Of a DNA stretch of 64,000 nt, positions 1-11,386 are shown in pieces (position 1 is the stretch's first letter; each line of letters begins with the position of its first letter). The stretch comes from Ooceraea biroi (taxonomy: Eukaryota > Arthropoda > Insecta > Hymenoptera > Formicidae). Below the pieces are notes generated by a model. The model saw only the letters and a program-made list of their open reading frames with translations, had not been told where the DNA came from and did not search any database. Location of the stretch: contig NC_039514.1 in the NCBI RefSeq assembly GCF_003672135.1, positions 5,504,432 to 5,568,431 of the forward strand. The letters run 5' to 3'. The position numbers and the translations under genes are program-made.

Positions 1-398
1 AAGCCAAACACGTCAAAATGCAAGCCAAAACGTGGCGCTCAAGCAAAAGCTTTTGACAGAATTAACACCTTATCGTCGGATGACTCAATACCGCTTCAAA
101 TTGAATATTGTCATCTGTTATAGATGAGGCAATAGCAGTGTTGCCAGTAGTGGGACTCTAACAGTAGACGGTAGTATTGGTGGGGATGGAGTGGGGATGG
201 TTTCGTGCGCGCCGCGATTTCAGGTAACGTCGGGCAGTAGAAGAAGACAAGCATATCACTGTCTGTCTCACTCGCTCGCCTGTTCGCTCGCTCGCGAAGA
301 TCGCAACGACGAATTGGCATTATTGGCGATGCGCGGTACAAATCTGAATACAAACGTAATCTGTAATTCATCTCTTTATTGCTATATATATATGTATA

Positions 399-1306
399 CA
401 GGGTGTTTCCTAAGTAAGTAGACAAACTTAAGGAGGATATTCCTTGGCTTATTTTAAGAAGAAAAGGTCATATAAACATATGTCCTAAACTGCTTTGTTT
501 TCCAAAAAAAAGTACATCACTATTTTCGTTCACTTTTCGTTTATTATAGAACAGTTTGTGTTATTGCAAATGAAACAAATGAAAAACAATAGTAACCAAA
601 AAGAAAAATTATAACGAAAAAGAAAATAGTAACTAAAAAGAAAAATAATAACATCACAGTAACTGCTGAAAATGTCCACCTGCAGCCATGATACACGCCT
701 CAACTCTCCTTTCCATTGATTGACGTACACGCTCAAAAATACCTGGAGTGTTACGTATTCTTTCACATCCATCTATTATGCGATTTCTGAGATCTTCTTC
801 ATTTTGAATAGGTGTAGCGTAAACTAAAGATTTAAGCTGTCCCCATAGAAAAAAATCTACTGGATTTAAGTCTGGGGATCTTGCAGGCCATAAATGGTTT
901 GGTCTTTGAGTACCTCGACCGATCCATCGATTGGCAAACTTCCTGTTCAAAAATTGACGAACTGCTAAGCTAAAGTGGGGTGGAGCGCCATCATACATAA
1001 ACCACATTCTATTTCTGAGCATGAGTGGAATATCTTCCAAAGGTAGCTCATCTTCAAGAAAATGTAGATACGAAGCACCGTTAAGTTTCAAGGGAAGAAA
1101 GACAGGACCAATCAAAAAGTTTTTCATTTGTTTCATTTGCAATAACACAAACTGTTCTATAATAAACGAAAAGTGAACGAAAACAGTGATGTACTTTTTT
1201 TGGAAAACAAAGCAGTTTAGGACATATGTTTATATGACCTTTTCTTCTTAAAATAAGCCAAGGAATATCCTCCTTAAGTTTGTCTACTTACTTAGGAAAC
1301 ACCCTG
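399..1306 (-). mobile_element. Tc1/mariner-superfamily element with long TIRs
   Basis: The element begins CAGGGTGTTTCC and ends with its reverse complement, flanked by TA on both sides (397-398 and 1307-1308). The inverted repeats are about 190 bp and nearly identical (399-590 and 1118-1306), much longer than the roughly 30 bp of classical mariners. At 908 bp it is internally deleted and keeps only the C-terminal part of a transposase. It sits inside the left arm of the foldback element, so it inserted later. Confidence 0.85.
654..1148 (-). pseudogene. Truncated Tc1/mariner-superfamily transposase
   Basis: This 164-codon frame encodes the C-terminal half of a DDE/D transposase. Visible motifs are MYDGAPPHF (second catalytic Asp) and PARSPDLNPVDFFLWG (third catalytic Asp in NPVDFF). 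Forty-four residues lie between these two Asp residues, more than in DD34D mariners. The first Asp and the N-terminal helix-turn-helix region are missing. The first codons come from the terminal inverted repeat, so the ORF begins by read-through of an internal deletion breakpoint. It cannot be functional alone. Confidence 0.8.
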
Positions 1307-2084
1307 TATATAAAAGCTACCTTCTGTTTGTTCATAACTATATAAGAAGAATATATTTGCAGTACGAAAACAATATATTGTGAAAATATACTGAATATAT
1401 TTTTATGAGAAACAAGTTGGTGTTGCTGCGTGAAACAATAAACGTTATAATAAAAAACGTTAAGCGCACGCGTGCATACACACGCAGACACTCCTTTAAT
1501 ATCTAATATTTATATCCTTATTAAACTATTTTCTGACAATATGACCAATTTATTATTACCTTTATGCATATCATGAGTATTAGTCATTACTATGACATTC
1601 ATTTCATTTGTTTCCTTATGGATACGTGAGAAGTATAAGAAAATAATAAGTACATCTGTAAATATAACACGGAGAAATATATTACAAAAACATATAAGTT
1701 AATTTTCATATAAATATGTTAATATACAATAAAATATTACATAGAAATAGTACAATAATCATACAGTTGTGAGGAATATAGCGTATAATAAGAATGAATG
1801 TCATAGTAATGACTAATACTCATGATATGCATAAAGGTAATAATAAATTGGTCATATTGTCAGAAAATAGTTTAATAAGGATATAAATATTAGATATTAA
1901 AGGAGTGTCTGCGTGTGTATGCACGCGTGCGCTTAACGTTTTTTATTATAACGTTTATTGTTTCACGCAGCAACACCAACTTGTTTCTCATAAAAATATA
2001 TTCAGTATATTTTCACAATATATTGTTTTCGTACTGCAAATATATTCCTCTTATATAGTTATGAACAAACAGAAGGTAGCTTTT

Positions 2085-2092
2085 ATATATAC

Positions 2093-2145
<53 letters not shown>
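2085..2145. repeat. TA dinucleotide microsatellite
   Basis: An uninterrupted TA tract of about 50 bases in the right arm of the foldback element. The left arm has only a short TATATATA there, so the tract expanded after the arms formed. Confidence 0.9.
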
Positions 2146-2146
<1 letters not shown>

Positions 2147-2656
2147 CAATGAAGAGATGAATTACAGATTACGTTTGTATTCAGATTTGTACCGCGCATC
2201 GCCAATAATGCCAATTCGTCGTTGCGATCTTCACGAGCGAGCGAACAGGCGAGCGAGTGAGACAGACAGTGATATGCTTGTCTTCTTCTACTGCCCGACG
2301 TTACCTGAAATCGCGGCGCGCACGAAACCATCCCCACTCCATCCCCACCAATACTACCGTCTACTGTTAGAGTCCCACTACTGGCAACACTGGGCAATAG
2401 TGCGTCAAAATTGAATATCACGCTCAAGAGACGGCGTGGGTGATGTTTTCACATTCAGTTGTTGTTATGGTTATTACAGTTGTATTATAGTTCTTATTAT
2501 CAGTGCCAGTTGTATTACCGATTTATATGTTATAAATTGAAATAAAGCTAATCTTTATTTTATAGATTATTTATTGAAATTTCACAGCATATTTCTATAT
2601 TTTCTCTTTTCATATTTGGTCAAAGTAATCAGCGCTATGGCCCCGTAAGGTGTTAA

Positions 2657-3310
2657 GAAGGTAATAATAAGATGTTAAGCGAAGCGTAGCGTTTTATTTC
2701 TAAGCGATGAATAGTAACGATGTGTAAAATGATTCTCGAGATATCGAGATGTGTAAAATGAAATTTTCGAAAAATATTAAGTTATATTGAAAAGTAGTCC
2801 TCTGAGACAAAATTTTCTTCCTACTTTTGAGAGAGTTTAAGTTTGCAGTATTTATAAATATCTGTGAAATTATGATAACATTAATAAATATCTATAACAT
2901 TATAATAAACTTAACATGTACGGCATTTGAGTTGCTGCTTCATTCATAATAGACAAAAACAGACAAAAGAAACAAACAAACAATTTTCCATTTAAAAGTT
3001 TGGAAGATATATACACTTTCGATAAAAACATTATAAATTTAAATTCGATGTAAACTAATCTTAAAGTTTAAATAAGGGAGATTATTTTAAAAGATTATTT
3101 TACTTTTTGTAAATCTAATTTTACTTTTGGCAAATGCCAAAATTGTCAAATTAGAAATGGTGGATTAAATGTGACGGATGTTAAAACTTAAAAAAATGTT
3201 TAGATTGTTACAAAAATTAATGTATAGATGTCTTTCATGATACTAAATACGAATTCAATGTCGAAAACGCAAAATATTGAAATTAGTATAACGGATAAAA
3301 ATTAAATAAT

Positions 3311-3341
<31 letters not shown>

Positions 3342-4479
3342 CGCGCGCGCGCGCGTGCGTGTGCGCGAACTAACTGAAGGACCGGAGTTATTCAGATCCT
3401 CATATACTTTTCATATTTAACCATGGATATCTTATGATAATCCATACCAAAACTTCCTTTTGAGGGTTGAAAGTCCTAACAACATACTTTATTTTGATTG
3501 CAATTAAACTCCAGCACGTCACATTTTGTAGCTATAATATGATGAAGTTCGTCAAAATAGCCCTTTTTGGCAATTTTAATTGCAAATTTCTCAAAATTGT
3601 GAAGTGATGGAGCAATTTGGAAATTGGATTCGTGTTCTGTGTCCAAAAAATTATAAAAACTAATAAAAATTATAAAAACGACTAGTCTCGTTCCGATATT
3701 CGAAAAAAGTCATTTTTTGTTGAACAGTATAATTAATTTAGAGTATTCAAATTTCAAGGCTCTTAAGACTCAAATTTTTTCAAAAACACCGAATTAATTT
3801 GCGCGCCTAGAAAATATTTGAAAAAAAATACCAGCGGTATGTCATCGTCTTCCCCTTGCCACGTATTTACGCTCATTGCGAAAGTATTTAATACGGACGT
3901 TCCGTGTTTAGAGCATTCCATATACTTTGCTGCGTTCACATCACATGAGATTTACACGCTCAACCGTCAATTTTCTTTAATTAATATCTTAAAACTTATT
4001 GCGAATATCGTAAAATAGTGCAGGACTTTTCTATTTAACTCAACTACTCTACCTTCTTACGAGCGTTGATATCTTTATCATTGTACATCCTATATACAAT
4101 ATATTAATACATACATTCGCATACGGATCACGAAGTATTTGATATTTGACGAATAGTGTTGTTAAGTCCTTTCAAAAATTCGTAAAGTTACAAATAAATG
4201 ACTGTAATTGTTTTTCTTAAAATTATTTTTTAAACGTTAGCCCCAATACTCGATCAGAATTAATAGTTGACTTCATTTCCGAACGAAATATTTAACACAA
4301 TTGAAAATGGAATCAGATAAAGTTTATCTTCCCTACTAAATGCTTTACTATTTCAATCGAGGTAACCGCTGCAACAACGAAGAGACTAATTTGAGAATAT
4401 TGTGTCCGCTGCTGTGAGAAGTGATTTAAAAGGTTTAAATGGTGATAAAATGATGAGTAATAAATTCTGGTTGCTCAAA
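2657..4479. other. Non-coding AT-rich stretch
   Basis: I see no coding exon or recognisable transposon here. Short open frames, for example at 3818-4018, have no family resemblance. The only structured item is the GT/GC microsatellite at 3310-3366. Confidence 0.5.
3310..3366. repeat. Compound GT/GC microsatellite
   Basis: A GT run of about 22 bases passes directly into a GC run of about 22 bases and ends in GTGCGTGTGCGCG. Such alternating purine-pyrimidine tracts can adopt Z-DNA. Confidence 0.9.
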
Positions 4480-5010
4480 TGAGATAAAGAAAACCGATTT
4501 GAAAGATTTGTTTAACGAATGCTCGGTTCAAGCGTTACAAAAGCTAAAAGAGCAGCTTAAAGTTGATAAATCAGGTATTCCAGCGTTTAAAAGCAATGGA
4601 AAAAATTCAGAAGAAAGGAAGATGATTTTTAGATGGTGGCATGAACTGGAAATTCTCTGCAATTATAAATTGGTTCAAGATCGGTCTCTTTCTCTTACAG
4701 GCAAAAAAGAAAGAGCTTTTTGTGGTAAATAGTTACGGGTAAGGAAAGGTGGATCTATTTAACAGTAGCAATGATATTGATAAAATCACAAAACGCATCA
4801 TTCACTGTTATAAAGGTCTCCTGTATATCTGGTAGAACCAAAAAATAATGTTGTATTATGAGCTGTTATCATCAGGACAAATTCTGAAATGCTGAGGAAG
4901 TGCATCCCAAAAATAGATCGATGAATGGATTGCCTCAAAAGATGAGTCATTTCATCGATGCGAGATCAAACTATTGTTCAAAAGATGATAAAGGATTGTT
5001 GATAGCAACG
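4480..5010 (+). pseudogene. Decayed mariner transposase remnant
   Basis: Across several frames the plus strand shows fragments in mariner order. A helix-turn-helix-like piece (ALQKLKEQLKVDKS) comes first, then an HEL piece, then IVTGKERWIY around 4735 matching the mariner IVTGDEKWI block, and finally YYELLSSGQIL near 4855 matching YELLxPGxTI. There are multiple frameshifts and stops, and no terminal inverted repeats are visible. Identification rests on remembered family motifs. A relic is well supported, its subfamily is not. Confidence 0.55.
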
Positions 5011-6590
5011 ACTAGTATAATATTATATGTTAATAATATTAATAAATATAGCTTTATAAAAATAGCTTAATAATATAGCTTAATTAAAAATAGCTTTATA
5101 AAATCATACAAAGTTTTGCAAGCACTAATATATTGAAGTCAAATAAAGAGATATCCTTTTTTGTTGTTTGTTATAATATCACATTAATCGTATGCTAAAT
5201 TTAATATAATTAATTATCAATTTGTTTGTTTCATTATATTATCAGAGTATCCATTATATTTAGAGTTATATACATCCACAAAGAATATATGCACAGAAAA
5301 AATCATAATAATTTAACTATACAATTGTATATTATAAATTTATTTGTTTGTGTGTCACTTCATATATTGATCACAAGTCATTGATTATATTTACTGGCAT
5401 CAAATAAGATGTTGGACATAACGTATAAACATAACACAACGTATTAAACAATTATTTGATACCTTCTTTGATTAGTAACAACGTATTAAGAATACTTACC
5501 TGGATAATGCTAGAGAGCGGTAAGATGATAGGTCTCTGCACAGATGTTTTTTTTTTTTCATTTTGTATGTGGACGTCCAATGGCGATATTGTTGGCAACG
5601 ACAGCGATGTCAGTGGCGGAGACGACAACGGCGAGGAACAAGGAGTCACATGCGAAAGGCAGAATAGATAGAAAGAGAAGAATAACGCTTGGTTAGTGAC
5701 GGGTGACGACATGTGCTCCATCTCCTTCATCGTTTTCTCTTCGATAATCTTTTCGTCACGTGCTCTTAATATTTTTTTATAGCATCTTGAGAGGACGGAA
5801 ATAACAAAGGAAATAAAGGTCACTAAAGGAAAAAAAGAAAGAAAAGGATGCAGAAGATCTTGCATGCCGCGACGAATTTCTTTTTTTTTTTTATTAGGTA
5901 TACAAATATATTTTGGCCCTCTTATATTGGTGTAAGCATAACACTATTAAACAACAATAACAGTAAAAAATAACAAAATTTTAATATTTTTCTACCCTTA
6001 TGATATTTTCTAGTATCGACATTAGTATTGATAGCTTTCTAAAACGCTATATAGGGTGTCCCAGGAAGACAGATCAATATTCTGGGAGGTGATAATATCA
6101 GTCATTTTAAGCAAAAATGTTTACATGAAAAAAATGCATTGATGTAGAGACGTTGAAATTTTTGAAAATTTATTATAAATTATGCCACCAGAACAATAAA
6201 TATTAGAAATAGTATATAGAATCTCTTTTTTATCAGTAATTTTGCAACTATACATTCAAATAGTTCTGACTCGGAAAATCGAGTTCGAAATAGGACACAC
6301 GTTCATATGAGTATTTTTTTTATTAAAATGACCATTGCCTGCAAATATTGACCTTTTGATATTGAAGGGGGAACACCCTTGATCGAATGGACAACTATTT
6401 TATTTCATAAAATAGTAGTAAACATAACCGATATTCGGCACTGCATTCTTTTCGCGTTTGAATAACAAAAGAACACTGCTAATTAGATAACTGAAATTAT
6501 TTGATAAAGATTTAGATGGCAATAATTTATAAAATATGATATAAATATTTATATATAATTTATGCAATAATAGGACAAGAAATTTTGTAA
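5011..6590. other. Non-coding stretch with one MITE-like end
   Basis: Mostly AT-rich sequence. At 6053 a TATAGGGTGTCCCAGG string resembles the CAGGGTGTCCC ends of the TA-flanked MITEs elsewhere in the window, but I find no partner end. The two overlapping frames at 5452-5865 look like chance ORFs. Confidence 0.4.
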
Positions 6591-6609
6591 CGACCGTTGA
6601 TCTTAAAAA

Positions 6610-6790
6610 TTAGTAATATCGACGTAACTCCAAACTTCAAAAACTAGAGCAGCTATTGGATGAAAAAGTCGTCCAATCATAACAAGAGCTCGCAAAACAA
6701 TTTAGAGTAACGCAACAAGTCATTTCTGTTCGATTACATCAACTGGCAAAGGTTCAGAGAGAATTCTGCATGTGTCTAGATTTAAAAGAA
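6610..6790 (+). pseudogene. Mariner transposase N-terminal relic
   Basis: The plus strand reads LEQLLDEKVVQS, a stop, then QELAKQFRVTQQVISVRL, which matches the helix-turn-helix region of mariner transposases (LEELLDE...ELAxxLGVTQQTISxRL). The reading then decays. The C-terminal half of a similar mariner lies at 8270-8900 in the same orientation, so the two may be one copy split by about 1.5 kb of unrelated sequence. Confidence 0.6.
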
Positions 6791-8269
6791 AATACGTTCA
6801 CAATAATATTTGCGTCTTCCAAATCTGGCCTCATCAATTTCGACGATTGCGTTTAAACTTTCGATTTGTTTTTCGCTGTACAATATCTATTGTACCAGAA
6901 GCTATATGAAAATATGTAATTAAAAGAAGAAATTGAATAAAAATATATTTTATATTTAAGTTGTGAAACATACCTTACGACAAAAATTTATCCAATCAAC
7001 AATCGTGTGAGATCTAATAGACTTTTTTTATTTGCAAAAATAATTATCGTGAAAAATTCAACAAATAAAATAGAAAAAATAACAAATAAAATGACATATT
7101 TTTGATAATTCCAATATATTAACGTACAAATAAACTTAATAAATAAACATACTACAACTGTAATAAATATTACAATGGATAATAAAAGATTGCACTATAT
7201 TGAGATATATGAGTTTATTATATTGCGGACATTTTTTACTCAGTCACGACGTTATGATAACTTTTCTATGCCAGAAATACTATTAAACTGTTATAATCAT
7301 ATGTCAAATGCAAAATTTTGTGGTATTTTGTGGTACATAATTATAATGCCGAATGTTAGGAATTGATGTGTTAATTGAAAGATATGTGAGGCATCGTTTA
7401 CTATTCGAGCAATCTCTTTGTTTATCTCTAATGGATATAATAACAATGTAGAGTAATTTCGGAATAAATGGTCATTATACGAAAGAGATAATCACTGTAA
7501 TTTCGCTACTGGCTGCTGTGTTATCACTCAGTCTGTGAACTTTAATTGTATGCGCAATATGAGTTATAGTGTTCTGCAGAAAAACATAGTTGTGAAGATA
7601 TTTCCATTTAAAATTTTAAACTTTAAACTGTTTGCTGACAATTTTTTTATATGTTACTGTTTCCGCACAAATATCAGAAATATCTGACTTGAACTGAGAA
7701 ACCACGATTTTAGGTTTATTTATTTAGAGCTCTCGCGCGTAGTTGACATCATACAGTTTCCATTTGTGCTCGCCATGTTTTATGAGGTGTTATGGTTATT
7801 TTTTTCGAATAATCGGGAGAGATAGCCGATTATGAGATGGACTTTCGCATTAATTTTAGGGTTGAGCAATTAACTTTATATCTTATGGCCATCTCCCATA
7901 ACATAATAGGAGAGATAGCCAAGGTCTTTGCATTTCTAAAATAATTTTGTGAAGGTTATATATATTTTTTTTTGTTCTAAAAACAATGTTTTATCAAAGA
8001 AATTTATTTAAAATAATACTAGCTTATTTCTTTAAGATTTTTTTATTACAAAATGCGATATGGTTTTGGCATTCAGAAAAAAAACTATGGCCAGCTGTCT
8101 CGAACTTGCTCTAAATATAAATATCTTTCCATTCGATAGTTATTATAGAAAATTACGTTTTAAAATTTATCTTTTATTGAACTTGGTTTATTAATAACTA
8201 TTTAATAAAAAACGAGCACCAATTAAAACCTTTTTCTATTCAGGATTTTAAGCTCTACGATATAGGTCA

Positions 8270-8900
8270 AAGTCAAGGTCATTGAAGCTGTATAATGTAT
8301 AATTACCAAGAGTTTTTTACACCAAATTATCACAGTGATGAAAAATGGATTCTGTATGGCAACTATAAATACAGAAAATTGTGGACCTCGGTCAACTATC
8401 GATATCGACTGCGAAATCTATGCTAAGAAGGTACTACATCTGGTGGAATATCAAGGATGTAGGATATTATAAGTTGCTACATCCAGGCTAGTTACTGCAG
8501 ATTACTGCTATCAACAATAACTCATCCGTTTCAGTAATGAGTTGGAGCGAAAAAGACCATTTGTTGGCCAGGGAACTTGGCAAGTCATTTTACAGCATGA
8601 CAACTTGGCCATGTATCACGAAGAAGACGAAAAAGTTTATCTTCACTTTGGGTTGGAAAATTCTCCTTCACGCGGTGTATTCACCAAACTTAGCTCCTTC
8701 AAATTATCACTTGTCATGATCGCTTCAATATTACTTGCCTGACACTTATTGTAAAACTATGGGAGAAATCCGAGAAAGTATCGATCAACTCTATCAACTC
8801 ATAACCGACAAGGTTTTATTGATAAAGGATTCGCTAGCTGTTTAATGGAACTGTAGCTGGAGCAGTCTTCGAAAATATTAAACAGTATTTTGATGATTAA
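8270..8900 (+). pseudogene. Mariner transposase C-terminal relic
   Basis: Fragments in three frames line up with mariner catalytic blocks. DEKWILYGNYK is near 8340, YIWWNIKDVGYYKLLHPG near 8430, VILQHDNLAMYH near 8590 (second Asp, normally HDNAxPH), and HAVYSPNLAPSNYHL near 8670 (the YSPDLAPSDYHLF block with both Asp changed to Asn). The changed catalytic residues and the frameshifts show it is dead. It was probably continuous with 6610-6790. Confidence 0.7.
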
Positions 8901-11065
8901 AATTGTTCTTGCTTTTTACAAATACATCTTATAATCTGTGTAAATAATAGGCACCAAATTTATATTTGTATACCTAATATTAATATCTGATTTGGCCAAT
9001 TGTCGCGTTGTGTGTCTATCGAGATGAGACAATGACGATAACGATGATAATGATAATTATGATTATGATCCTGTCGATGGTAATGATAATGAGAATGAAA
9101 TAAATAAATAAAGAATAAATAAATAGATAGATAAATCACTGTTAGTCACGATTAGTACAGCACGTTTTGTTTGGTGAAAAGATTGCTGCATGGAAAGCAA
9201 CTGTTCTTAATATCAAGGTAATCATAATTTCAAAAGACAAGATAATCTATTTTTAAGGCATGTAATTCTTCAAAGATGCACAATATACAAATTTTGTGTC
9301 TGTATGTGCGATGTGCGTCTGTGTACGTGCATGCGCACAACGGCCGCTCAAAGTTACACGAATAGTTTCGATGATATTTGATTCTTGCACAATTTTCAAA
9401 AAGTCTAAACATTAAACATTAACATACACGTTGAATATTGCCACATTTTTTTCTAACAAAGTTTAATGCAAATAAATGACATAAAATTGCCACATATGTT
9501 TCTTCCGTAACAATGAAAACCTGAAAAATTGAATAAAACTTTCTATCTTTATTCCTAATACTATCATTATGATAGTATTTCAAATAGATTAAGACAGTAT
9601 CTCTTTATTAAAGCGATTTCTTTGAGAACCAATTCCTTTTATTCACACACAACACTTCTTATACTTTCTGAGATTACAATTATCCCAGAATAACGCATCT
9701 CGCAAAATAACATAAATACAAGTTGCCCGATTTAAAATCTTAGTTAAACTAAAAATATCATTTTCATGAAGAATTTCATTTGATTACACGAAAAGAAAGA
9801 ACATTCCCAAAGTAAGGAAAGCAGGACTGAGTTAGACAGGAAAAGGATAGATATATTAGACAGTTAAATATAAACACAACAACGTTACACAATTCGCGAA
9901 CTTATGCAAGCAACATTTGATTCGTAATTGAATATCGTGTCATAAATGTCTTCATCATATCGATTAAAATCGCATAATAATGGTATAAAATAAATACATA
10001 TTGATACAATGCTTTTCACGTATTTTACTGCTTATTTAAAATTGTTGCGTTGCACAATATAGATTGTTTTAGAGAAATCGTCCAAAATATAAAATTATTG
10101 TTAAGAATCACGAATTCAAATTAAGTGTGACAATTTTTATGAAAAAATCAGAAACTACTTGTCTTACATAGCTACATTGTTACATCGATCGATAAAAAAT
10201 GCCAGCACGATAATTTTCGTTTACTACTGTTATCGCTATTAGCATGACTAGCTATTAATACCTTTCTAAATGCAGCTGCGTAATGCTTTTTCTTTTGTTT
10301 TTTAGGCTACAGGGAATTCGAAGAATAATAGTGTTCGCACGCGCGCGCGCGAAGATATCAGAATCGTTTCCTTTGCCGTTTCTTGCCATTTAAGGTATAA
10401 AAGATTTTATCGAGCAAATTAAGCGCTAGAAAAAAATTGATAAAAAAAGAATCTTGACGAAATTTAAAAAATTCTGATTCAATAGGCGACAGGAAGACGA
10501 TATCCCGATTTCATCAGTTCTGACAACCATTCCGAACTAACGTCTTTGATCTTTCGATTCAAAAATTGATGTATAATGATTCCTACTTTTTAATAAATAA
10601 ATTTAAATTATGATACAAGATTTTTAATTTAACGCATTCTTATCCTTTCATTGCTGCTGCTACTACGTCGAATTTGACAGTGCTTGTCGAAGTAGAAATT
10701 TTATCAACTATTCGTAATATTTAATAATGCGATATTCTTCTTGGAACGGAACCTCTGCTTACATATAGTAATACATATATCGAAACTTTCGCATTCTTTC
10801 CAATAAATAACACGCGTTTCGACTTTTATTGACATTTGTTTTACATGAATAAATTCTCACGTCTATAACATGATTTGCACAGATTAAGTTCGTGATATTT
10901 CGTGATGTGGCAAAGTTTTGCAAACTTAATATCTTTAGCAAATAACGATAAAATGCAGACGCGTTATTTCGGTGATTGCCAAGTCGCCGGTGCGAGGAGA
11001 ATTTGAAAAGTCATCAGAGTCGATGAAGCCAAAGTGTAATCAACGACGAGAAATTTCGAGAAAAT
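8901..11065. other. Non-coding AT-rich stretch
   Basis: No coding exon or transposon end recognised. There is a degenerate GATAAT/AAATA simple repeat at 9030-9135 and a short CGCG-alternating tract at 10338-10350. The region lies downstream of the minus-strand terminal exon at 11066, so its right edge should hold that gene's 3' UTR. Confidence 0.45.
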
Positions 11066-11386
11066 TTAGACGCGGTAAGAATAGTGACGGTAACTGGTGC
11101 CGCCGGGCAGACGACCGGAAGCGGTGGATTGGTAAGAGGAGCGATAGCTCCCGGGTCCGCCGCCGGATGATGTCCTTGTTGACCTCTCGGTCGAGTACGA
11201 GCCATATGGGCCGCTCTCTTTCTTGATGACACTTTCCTGGCTATACGTAGTTCTCTGCGGACGACTGCTGTACGGATCTGACGATGAGCTGGACGAGCTG
11301 GAGTTGACGTAAGAATAGTTGTACTGTTCTTGAGCGGACCTCACTCCAGCCTCCGGATAGTCACGGACCACGTAGTGACGGGGTGT
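11066..11386 (-). CDS. Terminal exon, Ser/Tyr-rich protein, possibly a muscle protein
   Basis: The frame runs from a TAG acceptor (exon start 11386) to a TAA stop at 11068-11066, 106 codons in phase 0. The product has a run of eight Ser, many Tyr/Ser/Arg/Gly, and ends GGTSYRHYSYRV. GC and codon use are clearly higher than in the flanking AT-rich DNA, and the opposite strand is not better. Low-complexity YS-rich tails occur in insect thick-filament proteins, but I do not recognise this one exactly. It probably belongs to the same minus-strand gene as 14458-14847 and 22416-22490. No ATG is present, as expected for an internal or last exon. Confidence 0.6.
   Translation of the reverse strand, partial: TPRHYVVRDYPEAGVRSAQEQYNYSYVNSSSSSSSSDPYSSRPQRTTYSQESVIKKESGPYGSYSTERSTRTSSGGGPGSYRSSYQSTASGRLPGGTSYRHYSYRV

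Larger units (their letters stand above)
136..2392. mobile_element. Foldback (palindromic) hAT-like element with 8-bp TSD
   Basis: Two inverted arms of about 600 bp face each other: 136-398 continuing at 1309-1602 on the left, and 1793-2392 on the right, with about 190 bp of unique spacer between them. The outer ends begin CAGTGTTGCCAGTAG and are exact inverted copies. The eight bases GGCAATAG occur directly outside both ends (128-135 and 2393-2400), a perfect 8-bp target duplication. An 8-bp duplication with CAGTG ends is typical of the hAT superfamily. No transposase is present, so it is non-autonomous. The left arm is interrupted by the element at 399-1306. The right arm carries an expanded TA tract at the matching point. 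Confidence 0.8.
66..2652. mobile_element. Possible TTAA-flanked outer element
   Basis: TTAA at 62-65 is followed by CACCTTA, and the inverted counterpart TAAGGTG is followed by TTAA at 2653-2656. This layout, short inverted ends directly next to TTAA, is that of piggyBac-type insertions. The inverted match is only about 10 bases, and most of the interval is taken up by the foldback element at 136-2392, so this outer element is an inference. Confidence 0.3.

Noticed and set aside
5452..5865. 137-codon minus-strand ORF
   Set aside because: Composition is driven by a poly-T tract and Ser/Leu-rich low complexity; no motif and no conserved start or splice sites.
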